DNA of 64,000 nt from CAHJXF01 sp038254545 (GTDB taxonomy: Bacteria > Pseudomonadota > Gammaproteobacteria > Burkholderiales > Burkholderiaceae_D), in NCBI GenBank assembly GCA_038254545.1, contig JBBSGB010000013.1, forward strand, positions 1 through 64,000, read 5' to 3'. The notes beneath the pieces were generated by a model. It saw only the letters and a program-made list of their open reading frames with translations. It was not told where the DNA came from and did not search any database. This document shows, one piece after another, positions 34,387 through 43,890 of this stretch; within the stretch, counting starts at the first letter, position 1, and each line of letters opens with the position of its first letter. The position numbers and the translations under genes were made by a program.

Positions 34387-34593
34387 TCACGAAGGTGCCT
34401 GAATATTGGACGCCTGCTTGCCTTTTGGGCCCTGCGTCACATCGAACTGGACTTTTTGTCCTTCTTTGAGCGTCTTGAATCCATTCATTTGGATTGCCGA
34501 GAAATGTGCGAAGAGATCTTCACCGCCGTCGTCCGGGGTGATGAAACCGAATCCCTTGGCGTCATTGAACCACTTGACTGTACCTGTTGCCAT
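34387..34593 (-). CDS. Cold-shock domain protein
   Basis: 68-residue single cold-shock domain protein with the RNA-binding motifs GTVKWFNDAKGFGFI (RNP1) and DLFAHFSAI (RNP2). It binds single-stranded RNA/DNA as a chaperone. In Burkholderiales the gene next to clpS is often named cspD or cspA; sequence alone does not decide which. A long, AT-richer leader lies upstream (an AGTAT-type -10, TAGTAT at 34690-34685, would give about 85 bases), consistent with post-transcriptional control. Confidence 0.93.
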   Translation of the reverse strand: MATGTVKWFNDAKGFGFITPDDGGEDLFAHFSAIQMNGFKTLKEGQKVQFDVTQGPKGKQASNIQAPS

Positions 34594-35038
34594 GAAAACG
34601 ATCTTTCAAAAAAGATGACGAACCTGAGCTTTGATTCCGAGCTTTGATTCAAAACGCGAACCGCTTTGCAATCCCGCTTTGCCCATACTAGGCAGCTCGC
34701 CCCTCCCACAACATTGATCCGCTCGTGTTTGGCGTGCAAGCCCGCAAATCCCACTCACGGCTAACCGGTACTAAGAAAACTTGACAACAAACACCGGGAC
34801 ATTCTTTGAGTTTGGCCGAACAAAGTCAAGTACCGGAAACCATGACGGCGGGAAGCGGCGCCGGCTGTTGCCAGAGTCGCAAAAAGCCGTCGATGTCTTG
34901 ATGACGATGCGGCGACCAAGAGTAAACTCGACTCGTCAGGCGGGCACGTCTGTTCGGGGCGCCAGTTGCGCGCAGCTTGCGTTCCGGATCCGCGATCCCA
35001 TCTGAGGCGTACAAGTTGTGGGCATTAGAATTGCATCG
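34594..35038. other. csp-clpS intergenic region
   Basis: 445 bases between divergent csp and clpS. It contains a directly repeated GAGCTTTGATTC (34626-34637, 34639-34650) in the presumed csp leader, a candidate csp -10 (TAGTAT, minus strand 34690-34685) and an isolated TTGACA on the plus strand (34781-34786). No credible ORF was seen. Confidence 0.5.
35026..35031 (+). promoter_or_regulatory. TAGAAT box just upstream of clpS
   Basis: TAGAAT ends 7 bases before the clpS ATG, the same geometry as the boxes before the DUF3579 gene and murJ. No Shine-Dalgarno is evident between the box and the ATG. Confidence 0.35.
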
Positions 35039-35359
35039 ATGGCTGAGCCCTACGGTCCTGAACAAAATCCGACGACGGTACTCGAACGCGAAGAACAGCG
35101 GGTCGAGCCTCCACCGATTTTTCAGGTCGTGCTTCTCAACGACGACTACACGCCGATGGAGTTCGTGGTGATGGTGTTGCAGCAATTCTTCGGAAAGGAT
35201 GCCGACCAGGCCTTCCAGATCATGTGGAAGGTGCATATCGAAGGCAAGGGCGTCTGTGGCGTGTATCCGCGTGATATCGCTGCGACGAAGGTGGATCAGG
35301 TCATCGAATTTTCACGGCAGCATCAGCACCCGCTGCAGTGCGTGATGGAGGAAGCATGA
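35039..35359 (+). CDS. clpS: ATP-dependent Clp protease adaptor ClpS
   Basis: 106-residue adaptor that delivers N-degron substrates to ClpAP. The core PPPIFQVVLLNDDYTPMEFVVMVLQQFF carries the N-end-residue pocket, followed by GVYPRDIAATKVDQV. A flexible Glu-rich N-terminus is normal. The ATG at 35039 is used; an in-frame GTG at 35018 would add seven residues. It overlaps clpA as ATGA. Confidence 0.96.
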   Translation: MAEPYGPEQNPTTVLEREEQRVEPPPIFQVVLLNDDYTPMEFVVMVLQQFFGKDADQAFQIMWKVHIEGKGVCGVYPRDIAATKVDQVIEFSRQHQHPLQCVMEEA

Positions 35360-37656
35360 TCGCGCAGGAATTGGAAGTCAGCTTGCACATGGCGTTCGTC
35401 GAAGCCCGGCAAGCGCGGCACGAGTTCATCACCGTCGAGCACCTGCTTCTTGCGCTGCTCGACAACCCCACTGCTGCGGCGGTGTTGCGCGCATGCGCGG
35501 CCAATATCGAGGATTTGCGTAAGAATCTGACAAATTTCATCAACGACAACACGCCGGTGGTGTCGGGAACCGACGAGATCGACACCCAGCCCACGCTGGG
35601 ATTCCAGCGCGTCATCCAGCGCGCGATGATGCATGTCCAGTCCACCGCCAACAGCAAGAAGGAAGTGACCGGGGCGAACGTGATCGTCGCCATCTTCGGC
35701 GAGAAGGATTCGCACGCGGTGTATTACCTGCATCAGCAGGGCATCACGCGTCTGGACGTCGTCAACTACATTTCACACGGCATCACCAAGAATCCCGCGC
35801 AGCAGGGTGCGGGTTCGGAAGCCGACAACGAAGAGCGCGAAGGCGACAAGGAACAACGCCAGACCGCGCTTGACCAGTTCACGCAAAACCTCAACGCGCT
35901 CGCGATGCAAGGCAAGATTGATCCGCTGATCGGTCGCGAAGCCGAAGTCGAGCGCGTCATCCAGGTGCTGTGCCGTCGCCGCAAGAACAATCCGCTGCTG
36001 GTCGGCGAGGCCGGTGTCGGCAAGACCGCGATCGCCGAAGGCCTGGCGTGGCGCATCACGCAGAAGGAAGTGCCGGAGATCCTAGAGAGCTCCGAAGTCT
36101 ATGCGCTCGACATGGGATCGCTGCTTGCGGGCACCAAGTACCGCGGCGACTTCGAGCAACGCCTCAAGGCGGTGCTAAAGCAGTTGAAGGACAACGTCAA
36201 TGCGATCCTCTTCATCGATGAGATACACACGCTGATCGGCGCCGGCTCGGCTTCGGGCGGAACGCTCGATGCGTCCAACCTCTTGAAGCCCGCGCTTTCT
36301 TCCGGGCAGATGAAGTGCATCGGCGCGACCACCTACAACGAGTATCGCGGCATCTTCGAGAAGGACCACGCGCTGTCGCGGCGCTTCCAGAAGATCGACG
36401 TCAACGAGCCGTCGGTCGAGCAGACCGTGCAGATCCTGCGGGGCCTGAAGTCGCGCTTCGAAGAGCATCACGGCGTGAAGTATTCGGCAACCGCGTTGAC
36501 GACTGCCGCGGAGTTGGCTGCGCGCTTCATCAACGACAGGCATCTCCCCGACAAGGCGATCGACGTGATCGACGAAGCGGGTGCTGCGCAACGCATCCTG
36601 CCGGTGGGCAAGCGCAAGAAGACCATCGGCAAGTCCGAGATCGAAGAGATCATCGCGAAGATCGCGCGCATCCCTCCGCAGAACGTGTCGTCGGACGACC
36701 GCAGCAAGCTCGCGACCATCGAACGCGATCTCAAGAACGTCGTATTCGGCCAGGACCCCGCGATCGAAGCGCTGGCCGCGTCGATCAAGATGGCGCGCTC
36801 GGGCCTGGGCAAGCCCGAGAAGCCGATCGGCGCCTTCCTGTTCTCGGGCCCGACCGGCGTTGGCAAGACCGAGGTCGCCAAGCAGCTCGCGTTCATCCTC
36901 GGTATCGACCTGATCCGCTTCGACATGTCCGAATACATGGAGCGGCACGCGGTATCGCGCCTGATCGGCGCGCCTCCCGGATACGTGGGATTCGATCAGG
37001 GTGGTCTCTTGACCGAAGCGATCTCCAAGAAGCCGCACGCGGTGCTGCTGCTCGACGAAATCGAGAAGGCGCATCCCGACGTATTCAACATCCTCCTGCA
37101 GGTGATGGACCACGGCACGCTGACCGACAACAACGGCCGCAAGGCGGACTTCCGCAACGTCATCATCGTGATGACGACCAATGCGGGCGCCGAGTCGTTG
37201 CAGCGCCGCTCTATCGGCTTTACCGACAGCAAGGAGTCGGGCGACGAGATGGTCGACATCAAGCGCATGTTCACGCCCGAGTTCCGCAACCGGCTCGACG
37301 CGACCATCAGCTTCAAGGCGCTCGACGAAGAGGTCATCCTTCGCGTGGTCGACAAGTTCCTCATGCAGCTCGAGGAGCAATTGCACGAGAAGAAGGTCGA
37401 CATCGTGTTCGACGATGCGCTTCGCACCTATCTTGCGAAGAAGGGCTTCGATCCGATGATGGGTGCGCGCCCGATGGCTCGCCTGATTCAGGACATGATC
37501 CGTCGCGCACTGGCCGACGAGCTGCTGTTCGGTCGGCTGGTCAATGGCGGCAAGGTCACCGTGGAGCTCGACGACGAGAACAAGATCCGCCTGATCTTTC
37601 CGGAGAACGGTGGCGCGCACAAGCCGCCAGCAGAGGTCGAGGAACTCGACGCCTGA
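35356..37656 (+). CDS. clpA: ATP-dependent Clp protease ATP-binding subunit ClpA
   Basis: 766-residue AAA+ unfoldase that feeds substrates, including ClpS-bound N-degrons, to ClpP. It has an N-terminal double Clp-N domain (to about 150), D1 Walker A GEAGVGKTAIAEGLA with DEIHTLIGAG, and D2 Walker A GPTGVGKTEVAKQLA with LLLDEIEKAHPDV. The C-terminal D2-small domain contains KKGFDPMMGARPMARL. GGAGGAAGC precedes ATG 35356, which overlaps the clpS stop. clpP is not in the window. A hairpin terminator follows. Confidence 0.97.
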   Translation: MIAQELEVSLHMAFVEARQARHEFITVEHLLLALLDNPTAAAVLRACAANIEDLRKNLTNFINDNTPVVSGTDEIDTQPTLGFQRVIQRAMMHVQSTANSKKEVTGANVIVAIFGEKDSHAVYYLHQQGITRLDVVNYISHGITKNPAQQGAGSEADNEEREGDKEQRQTALDQFTQNLNALAMQGKIDPLIGREAEVERVIQVLCRRRKNNPLLVGEAGVGKTAIAEGLAWRITQKEVPEILESSEVYALDMGSLLAGTKYRGDFEQRLKAVLKQLKDNVNAILFIDEIHTLIGAGSASGGTLDASNLLKPALSSGQMKCIGATTYNEYRGIFEKDHALSRRFQKIDVNEPSVEQTVQILRGLKSRFEEHHGVKYSATALTTAAELAARFINDRHLPDKAIDVIDEAGAAQRILPVGKRKKTIGKSEIEEIIAKIARIPPQNVSSDDRSKLATIERDLKNVVFGQDPAIEALAASIKMARSGLGKPEKPIGAFLFSGPTGVGKTEVAKQLAFILGIDLIRFDMSEYMERHAVSRLIGAPPGYVGFDQGGLLTEAISKKPHAVLLLDEIEKAHPDVFNILLQVMDHGTLTDNNGRKADFRNVIIVMTTNAGAESLQRRSIGFTDSKESGDEMVDIKRMFTPEFRNRLDATISFKALDEEVILRVVDKFLMQLEEQLHEKKVDIVFDDALRTYLAKKGFDPMMGARPMARLIQDMIRRALADELLFGRLVNGGKVTVELDDENKIRLIFPENGGAHKPPAEVEELDA

Positions 37657-37685
37657 CGTGCTTCGATTTTTCGTTGAACCCCAGC

Positions 37686-37714
37686 AAAAAACCCGCCGAC
37701 CCGGCGGGTTTTTT
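37686..37714. terminator. Bidirectional terminator between clpA and the epimerase gene
   Basis: ACCCGCCG (37691-37698) pairs with CGGCGGGT (37702-37709) over a 3-base loop, with A6 before and T5 after. Its right edge touches the stop codon of the convergent gene. Confidence 0.88.
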
Positions 37715-38666
37715 ATCGCTTCCGCGAGGAAGCGGCTTCCAGGCCCTCGCGCACCGTCGGGTAGCTCAGCCGCATGCCAAGCTCGTTCTTGATGCGCGCG
37801 TTCGAGAGTCGTCGCGACTCGCGCATGAAGCTCAGCAAGTTCGGCGCGACCCGTGCCGCGATCGCGTCGCGCGATAGGCGCTCGGGTCGCTGCATGCCAT
37901 GCGCATCGGCGACCTGGTCGAACCAGTCGCCCATCCGCATCGCGCTGTCATCGACCGCGTGATAGACCCGCTGCGCGGCGCCGCGATGAATGGCGAGGAC
38001 GATCAGTCGCGCCAGATCATCGGCATGGATGTGGTTGGTGAATACGTCGTCGGCTTCGCGAAGCACGGGCGTACCCGCCGCGATGCGCGCAGTCGGCAGA
38101 CGATTGCCCGCATAGATGCCGGGCACGCGAAGGATCGCGAGCCGCGTGCCGCTGCTGCGTGCCCATGCGCGCAGCCGTTGCTCGGCATCGACACGCCGCT
38201 TCGCCCGATCGGTCTGCGGCTCCACCGTACGCGTCTCATCGATGTGCGCGCCACTGCAGTCGCCATAGACACCGCTGGTGCTCACATAGATCAGCGTGGC
38301 TGTCCCGTGCAGCAGCGGCAGCAAGGCGCGCGTTCGCGTGTCGATGTTTCCGTGCGAAGGCGGTGGCGCGAGATGAACGACGATGCGTGCGAGGCTGCCC
38401 AGGCGATGCAACGAGCGCGGCTGATCGAGGTCCGCAACGACAGGCAAGGCGCCGGCGCGGCGCAACTCGGTCACGCGCTCGCGCGTATGCGTCAATGCCA
38501 CAACACGATAGCGATCGTGCAAGCGTTGCACGACGCGCAGGCCCACATCGCCACAACCAACCACTAGAATGCAAGGTCCCGCAAAGCGGCCTGTGCGAGA
38601 GTCCCGCGCGCTATCGTCGCCTTGCGAAGCGGCCGCATCGGATCGATCAAGCGTCGGATCAAACAT
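37713..38666 (-). CDS. Extended SDR / NAD-dependent epimerase family protein
   Basis: 317-residue protein with an N-terminal Rossmann fold (CILVVGCGDVGLRVVQRL) and the SDR strand LIYVSTSGVYGDCSGAHIDE followed by a conserved Arg-rich helix. The active-site layout is that of YeeZ-type extended SDRs, and the Tyr in VYGD is present. The substrate is unknown. The first 30 residues are Asp/Ser/Arg-rich and weakly supported, so the true start may be downstream. Its start is only 10 bases from the start of the divergent flavin-reductase gene, which also suggests a shorter N-terminus. Confidence 0.8.
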   Translation of the reverse strand: MFDPTLDRSDAAASQGDDSARDSRTGRFAGPCILVVGCGDVGLRVVQRLHDRYRVVALTHTRERVTELRRAGALPVVADLDQPRSLHRLGSLARIVVHLAPPPSHGNIDTRTRALLPLLHGTATLIYVSTSGVYGDCSGAHIDETRTVEPQTDRAKRRVDAEQRLRAWARSSGTRLAILRVPGIYAGNRLPTARIAAGTPVLREADDVFTNHIHADDLARLIVLAIHRGAAQRVYHAVDDSAMRMGDWFDQVADAHGMQRPERLSRDAIAARVAPNLLSFMRESRRLSNARIKNELGMRLSYPTVREGLEAASSRKR

Positions 38667-38676
38667 CAGAATCAGT

Positions 38677-39720
38677 ATGACATTCTCAATAGCGGTCCAA
38701 CCCAGCGGCCATGAGTTCGAAGTCGGCGACGACGAAACCGTACTCGCGGCCGCGATGCGCTCGGGCGTGGGTCTGGCCTACGGATGCAGGAACGGCGCAT
38801 GCGGCACCTGCAAGGGTCGCATCGTCGAAGGGCGAGTCCGTCACGACCCTCATCAGGCGAGCGCCTTGTCGGCCGACGAGGAGGCACGCGGCTTCGCGCT
38901 CTTCTGCAGCGCGCATCCCGAAAGCGACCTCATCATCGAAGCGCGCGAAGTGCGCGGCATCGGCGACATTCCCATCAAGAAACTGCCTGCACGCGTGGCT
39001 AGCCTGGCGCGCGTCGCGCCCGACGTCACTGTCCTGCGCCTGCAACTGCCCGCCTCCGAACGTCTTCAGTATCTGCCTGGCCAGTACATCGAGATCATCA
39101 TGAAGGACGGCCGACGTCGCAGTTATTCGATGGCGGGTGCGCCCGAGACCGCCGATCAACTCGAGCTGCACATCCGGCACACGCCCGGCGGCGCGTTCAG
39201 CGATCACGTATTCGGAGCGGCAGCGACGCAGATGAAAGAGCGCGACATCCTCCGCTTTGAAGGCCCGTTCGGATCCTTCTTCCTGCGCGACGACAGCTCC
39301 AGGCCGATCGTGCTGGTTGCGAGCGGCACAGGCTTCGCTCCGATCAAGGCGATTATCGAACACGCAGTATTGAAAGCGATCGACCTGCCGATGACCTTGT
39401 ACTGGGGCGGCCGCCGCCCGCACGATCTCTATCAGGATGAAATTGTGCGCGGCTGGGAGAGCACGTTGCCATCGTTTCGCTACATCCCGGTCGTGTCCGA
39501 CGCGCTTGCCGAAGACGCATGGAGCGGCCGAACCGGCTTCGTGCATCGCGCGGTGATGGAGGATTTCAGCGACCTTTCAGGGCATCAGGTCTATGCCTGC
39601 GGCGCGCCGGTGGTGGTCGATGCCGCCCGTCGCGATCTCATCGGCGGCTGCGGGTTGCCTATAGACGAGTTCTATGCGGACGCGTTCACCACCGAAGCGG
39701 ACCTGGCGGTAAAAATCTGA
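38677..39720 (+). CDS. Iron-sulfur flavin reductase (CDP-6-deoxy-glucoseen reductase-like)
   Basis: 347-residue electron-transfer protein with an N-terminal plant-type [2Fe-2S] ferredoxin domain (GCRNGACGTCKGRI, then FCSAH as the fourth Cys region). A ferredoxin-reductase module follows, with FAD-binding RRSYSMA and NAD-binding LVASGTGFAPIKAIIE. It ends with the typical VYACGAPVVVDAAR. It resembles AscD/E3 but in Burkholderiales such genes next to clpA are general NAD(P)H:acceptor reductases; the partner is unknown. The ATG at 38677 is used. It precedes two S9 peptidases on the same strand. Confidence 0.87.
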   Translation: MTFSIAVQPSGHEFEVGDDETVLAAAMRSGVGLAYGCRNGACGTCKGRIVEGRVRHDPHQASALSADEEARGFALFCSAHPESDLIIEAREVRGIGDIPIKKLPARVASLARVAPDVTVLRLQLPASERLQYLPGQYIEIIMKDGRRRSYSMAGAPETADQLELHIRHTPGGAFSDHVFGAAATQMKERDILRFEGPFGSFFLRDDSSRPIVLVASGTGFAPIKAIIEHAVLKAIDLPMTLYWGGRRPHDLYQDEIVRGWESTLPSFRYIPVVSDALAEDAWSGRTGFVHRAVMEDFSDLSGHQVYACGAPVVVDAARRDLIGGCGLPIDEFYADAFTTEADLAVKI

Positions 39721-39737
39721 TGGGCGGATGTCGAATC

Positions 39738-41753
39738 ATGAAGAAAAAATCTGTGCATTTGTTCGGCGCTTTGCTGGCCTTGGTGCTGTCAACCGCAACC
39801 TTGGCACAGAGCCCTGCGCCCGCGACGACGACATCGACCGACGTGTCGCGCCTTCCTCCCGAGGTGTTCCTCGCGCGTCCCAAGTACCGTGACATGCAGG
39901 TTTCGCCCGACGGGAAGTTTCTCGCCGCGGTCGTGCCGCTCAATGAGCGCGGCAATCTCGCCTTGATCGATCTCGAGAAGGGAACGGCAAAAATGCTGAC
40001 GGGCATGAAGAGCCACGACGTCGGCGACTATTCGTGGATCGGCGATCGCCTGCTCGAAGTCAAGGCATGGGACATGACCGAGGCGAGCGGGGTGGGGCAG
40101 AGGGGAGAACATGTCCTGGTCGATACCGATGGCAACCTCGTTCGCGACATGCAGACCAGCGGCCCGCGCGGTGCTTCCACGATCATCGAGATTCTCGATC
40201 GCGCCGGCTACGACCTGGTCGTCGTGAATCACGATCGGACCGTCGACGGGCTCGACGCCTATCGCTACAACCCGAAGACGTCCGAGAAGAGCCTGCTCAC
40301 CTTTCAGTCTCCCGGGTTCGTCAAGCAATTCGTCCCCGATCACGATGGCCAGGTGCGCGTCGCCGTATCGGTGCCATACGGCGGCAAGACGGCGTCGCTC
40401 TGGTATCGAAAATCGAATGAGAGTGAATGGAAGAAGCTGCGCGAAACCGCAATCGATCGAATCGAAATTCAGCCGATCGCATTCGCTTTCGACAACGCAA
40501 CCCTTTACGTCTATGCGCGCTCACGAGCCGAAGGGGGACGCCGTGGCGTTTACGAGTTCGATCCGGAAACCAACCTGCTCGGCAAGGAAGTCTTCAGGAG
40601 CAAAGAATTCGATGCGGGAAGATTGATCTTCGATCGCATGCAGAAAAAACTGGTTGGCATCGCGGATGGCTCGCGCGATGGCGTGAAATGGATCGATCCT
40701 GAATTCGATCGTCTCCAACAATCGATCAATGCGGCGCTTCCTGGAGCGCGCAACCGGATCGGTTGGGGCGACTACGACACCGACCACATCCTCGTCGTCA
40801 CGGATTCCGAGACGCGGGCGCCGATCTTCTCGATCCTCGATCGAAAGAATCTCAAGCTCGACGAAGTCGCGGTCGCATTTCCGCAGTTGACCAACGTGCC
40901 GCTGGCGCCGCGCAAGCGCGTCAACTATTCCGCGCGTGACGGACTGAACATCCCCGCTTACCTGACCATACCGAGGGGCGCGGGCAAGAACCTTCCGCTG
41001 GTGATCGATATTCATGGCGGTCCGTTCGTGGGCGGCGGACAGTTTGGATACGACGGCCGCGCGCAATTCTTCGCGTCGCGCGGATACGCAGTGCTTCAAC
41101 CCGACTTCAGGGGCACGCGTGGCTATGGCGAAGCGTTCTACCGGGCGGGTTGGCGCCAATGGGGGCTCGCGATGCAGGACGACGTGACCGACGGCGCGAA
41201 GTGGCTGATCGAAAACGGTGCCGTCGATCCCGATCGCGTCTGTCTCTTTGGCGGCAGCTACGGGGGCTACGCAACGCTGTGGGGACTCGAAAAGGAACCC
41301 GACATGTTCAGGTGCGGCGTCGCATACATCGCCGTCTCCGATCTCGAATTGCTGTTTACCGCGAGTTGGTCCGACACCAATCAGATGGACAGGGACGGAA
41401 GCATCAGGGAGTGGCAGATCAGACACATCGGAGACCCTGACAAGGACAAGGAAAAGCTGCGCGTGGTGTCGCCCCTATACCACGCCGATCGCATCAAGGC
41501 GCCCTTGCTGCTTGCTTACGGCGCATCGGACAGGCGGGTACCGATGACCCACGGCAACCAGATGCGCAGCGCCTTGGACAAGTACAACAAATCCTACGAA
41601 TGGGTCGTATATCCCGACGAGGGCCACGGATTCAACAAGGACGAGCACAAGTACGATTTCTATCGACGCGTCGATGCATTCCTGGCGAAGCATCTCGCGC
41701 CGAGGACGAAGACGGCTTCGGTTTCGGCAGCGCCACCCGCCACATCGCAGTGA
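39738..41753 (+). CDS. S9 family peptidase (prolyl oligopeptidase type), exported, copy 1
   Basis: 671-residue serine peptidase. A signal peptide (KKKSVHLFGALLALVLSTATLAQ) is followed by a beta-propeller-like region (about 50-420; repeated Asp/Gly strand motifs such as SPDGKFLAAVVP) and a C-terminal alpha/beta-hydrolase catalytic domain. The nucleophile is in GGSYGGYAT (Ser507), the acid in GASDRRVP (Asp598) and the His in DEGHGF (His630), in the usual order. It probably cleaves peptides in the periplasm. The ATG at 39738 follows a GGGCGGA; an alternative ATG at 39720 overlaps the reductase stop. It is followed after 61 bases by a paralogue. Confidence 0.92.
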   Translation: MKKKSVHLFGALLALVLSTATLAQSPAPATTTSTDVSRLPPEVFLARPKYRDMQVSPDGKFLAAVVPLNERGNLALIDLEKGTAKMLTGMKSHDVGDYSWIGDRLLEVKAWDMTEASGVGQRGEHVLVDTDGNLVRDMQTSGPRGASTIIEILDRAGYDLVVVNHDRTVDGLDAYRYNPKTSEKSLLTFQSPGFVKQFVPDHDGQVRVAVSVPYGGKTASLWYRKSNESEWKKLRETAIDRIEIQPIAFAFDNATLYVYARSRAEGGRRGVYEFDPETNLLGKEVFRSKEFDAGRLIFDRMQKKLVGIADGSRDGVKWIDPEFDRLQQSINAALPGARNRIGWGDYDTDHILVVTDSETRAPIFSILDRKNLKLDEVAVAFPQLTNVPLAPRKRVNYSARDGLNIPAYLTIPRGAGKNLPLVIDIHGGPFVGGGQFGYDGRAQFFASRGYAVLQPDFRGTRGYGEAFYRAGWRQWGLAMQDDVTDGAKWLIENGAVDPDRVCLFGGSYGGYATLWGLEKEPDMFRCGVAYIAVSDLELLFTASWSDTNQMDRDGSIREWQIRHIGDPDKDKEKLRVVSPLYHADRIKAPLLLAYGASDRRVPMTHGNQMRSALDKYNKSYEWVVYPDEGHGFNKDEHKYDFYRRVDAFLAKHLAPRTKTASVSAAPPATSQ

Positions 41754-41814
41754 GCAGCGGCGCACGCCAATAAAAATCCATGCGGCCGATGAGGCCGATC
41801 TTCGGGGGAAGTCG

Positions 41815-43890
41815 ATGTTGCGTTCAATCGCCGTATTCGTATCGCTGATCGTTTGCGCGTCCACTGCGACTGCGCAGACATCGGGCGTTGTCGCAACAAC
41901 GGCTTCCAGTCCTGCAGCCAAACCGCTGCCGCCGGTGGAAACGTTTTTCAAACGGCCCAAGTACACCAGCGTCAGCTTGTCTCCCGACGGAAAGCTGCTC
42001 GCCGCTCTTGTGCCGACCAACGAGCGACGCAATCTTGCGATCATCGATCTCGAGAAGAACAGCGCAACCGTATTGACGCAACTGAAGGAGCAGGACGTTT
42101 CATCCTATCGATGGGTCGGCGATCGCGTACTAGAAATCTCGACGGCCAATCTCACCGACGAGTCCGGCAACGTCGAGATCAAGCAGCGCTTGCTCGTCGA
42201 CACGGAAGGACGCGTGTTGCGCGACATGCTGCGTGCGTCGCTACGCGAGAACGTCATGCGCGAAACGGTGCACCTGGCTACCGCCGCCTACATGCGGATC
42301 ATCGAGGTCGTTGATCGCGCCGGCGAAGACCTGATCGTCGAGACCAACGAAAGGAATCGCTACGGCCTCGACGCGTATCGCTTCAATCCGCGAACCGCCG
42401 CGAAAAGCTTGCTGACCGAGGAATCGCCCGGCGACGTCAACAAGTTTGTGGCCGATCACGATAGCCAGGTACGAGTGGCCGCTACGGTTCCGCGTGGCGC
42501 GGTCAAGACCGCACTGTGGTACCGCAGGTCGAATGCGGATCGATGGACGATGTTGCGAGAAACCGATGTCGAGAACGACGACATTCGCCCGATCGCATTC
42601 GATTTCGACAACCGCACGCTCTATGTCTCGGCGCGCTCGAACGCCGAGGGCAAAAGGTTCGGCGTCTACGCCTTCGATCCTGAAACCAATCGTCTCGGCA
42701 AGGCCGTGTTCGAAAGCGACACGGTCGATGCGGACCGGATCATCTTCGATTACGTGAGCAAGACCGTGGCCGGTGTCGCTGACGATTCGCTTGCGGGCGT
42801 TCACTGGATCGATCCGCAATGGGTCGGCATTCAAAAGGCCATCGATGCCGGCTTGCCGGGGATGCGCAACCGTCTCAGTTGGGGTCGATACGCAACCGAC
42901 CGCGTCGTGGTCACGTCCGAGTCCGAATCGGCTTCGCCGACCTGGTTCATCCTCGATCGCAAGTCGGGCGCGCTACAGGAAACGGCAGTGAGCCGTCCGT
43001 GGCTCAGCGGTGTTCCGCTTTCCACGCGCAAGCTGGTGCACTACAAGGCGCGCGACGGGCTTTCGATTCCGGCTCATCTCACGTTGCCCAAGGGTGCCGA
43101 CGAAAAGAATTTGCCGTTGGTGGTGGTCATACACGGCGGACCCTATGTGCAAGGCGGGCACTTCGGATACGACGCTTTCGCGCAGTTCTTCGCCTCTCGC
43201 GGTTATGCCGTGCTCGAGCCCGATTTTCGCGGAACCCGGGGCTACGGCGATGCGTTCTACAAGGCCGGCTGGAGGCAGTGGGGCCTCGCGATGCAGGACG
43301 ATGTGACCGACGGTGTGAAGTGGCTGATCGCCAGCCGGAAGGTCGATGCCGATCGCGTGTGTCTGTTCGGCGGCAGCTATGGCGGGTACGCGACGCTGTG
43401 GGGTCTGGAGAAGGAGCCGCAGATGTTCCGTTGCGGAGTGGCCTTCGTTGCGGTCTCCGATCTCGAAATGATGTTCGACGTCGGCTGGTCGGACTTCATG
43501 CGGGCAGAGCGCGGAAGCGATGCCACGCGGACGTTCACGCGTTGGATCGGCGACCCCGACAAGGATCGCGAAAAGATGCGCGCCGTCTCGCCGCTCTATC
43601 ACGCCGACCGCATCCAGGCGCCGCTGTTGCTGGCTTATGGCGCAGCCGACGATCGCGTGCCGTTGATTCATGGCACGCGCATGCGCGCCGCACTCGACAA
43701 ATACAACAAGCCATACGAGTGGGTGGTGTACGACGACGAATGGCACGGCTTCAACAAGAACGAGAACCGCTACGATTTCTATCGCCGCGTCGACGCCTTC
43801 CTTGCCAAGAACCTCGCGCCGCGAAGCGCTGCCGTTGCGGCAACCGCCGCATCGTCCCCCGCGGTTTCGGCTGCATCGGCACCGAGATGA
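41815..43890 (+). CDS. S9 family peptidase (prolyl oligopeptidase type), exported, copy 2
   Basis: 691-residue homologue of the preceding gene with the same architecture: signal peptide MLRSIAVFVSLIVCASTATAQ, SPDGKLLAALVPTNERRNLAIIDLEK near the start of the propeller, and the C-terminal hydrolase with GGSYGGYATLWGLEKEP (nucleophile Ser521), GAADDRVP and EWHGFN. The two copies align over their entire length, indicating tandem duplication, but the propeller regions have diverged more than the catalytic ends, which would suit different substrates. GGGGGA lies before the ATG. The stop overlaps the GNAT gene as ATGA. Confidence 0.92.
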   Translation: MLRSIAVFVSLIVCASTATAQTSGVVATTASSPAAKPLPPVETFFKRPKYTSVSLSPDGKLLAALVPTNERRNLAIIDLEKNSATVLTQLKEQDVSSYRWVGDRVLEISTANLTDESGNVEIKQRLLVDTEGRVLRDMLRASLRENVMRETVHLATAAYMRIIEVVDRAGEDLIVETNERNRYGLDAYRFNPRTAAKSLLTEESPGDVNKFVADHDSQVRVAATVPRGAVKTALWYRRSNADRWTMLRETDVENDDIRPIAFDFDNRTLYVSARSNAEGKRFGVYAFDPETNRLGKAVFESDTVDADRIIFDYVSKTVAGVADDSLAGVHWIDPQWVGIQKAIDAGLPGMRNRLSWGRYATDRVVVTSESESASPTWFILDRKSGALQETAVSRPWLSGVPLSTRKLVHYKARDGLSIPAHLTLPKGADEKNLPLVVVIHGGPYVQGGHFGYDAFAQFFASRGYAVLEPDFRGTRGYGDAFYKAGWRQWGLAMQDDVTDGVKWLIASRKVDADRVCLFGGSYGGYATLWGLEKEPQMFRCGVAFVAVSDLEMMFDVGWSDFMRAERGSDATRTFTRWIGDPDKDREKMRAVSPLYHADRIQAPLLLAYGAADDRVPLIHGTRMRAALDKYNKPYEWVVYDDEWHGFNKNENRYDFYRRVDAFLAKNLAPRSAAVAATAASSPAVSAASAPR

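Noticed and set aside
34781..35005. Small ORF in the csp-clpS gap
   Set aside because: No ribosome-binding site, no similarity and composition unlike the surrounding genes; it overlaps the promoter region.
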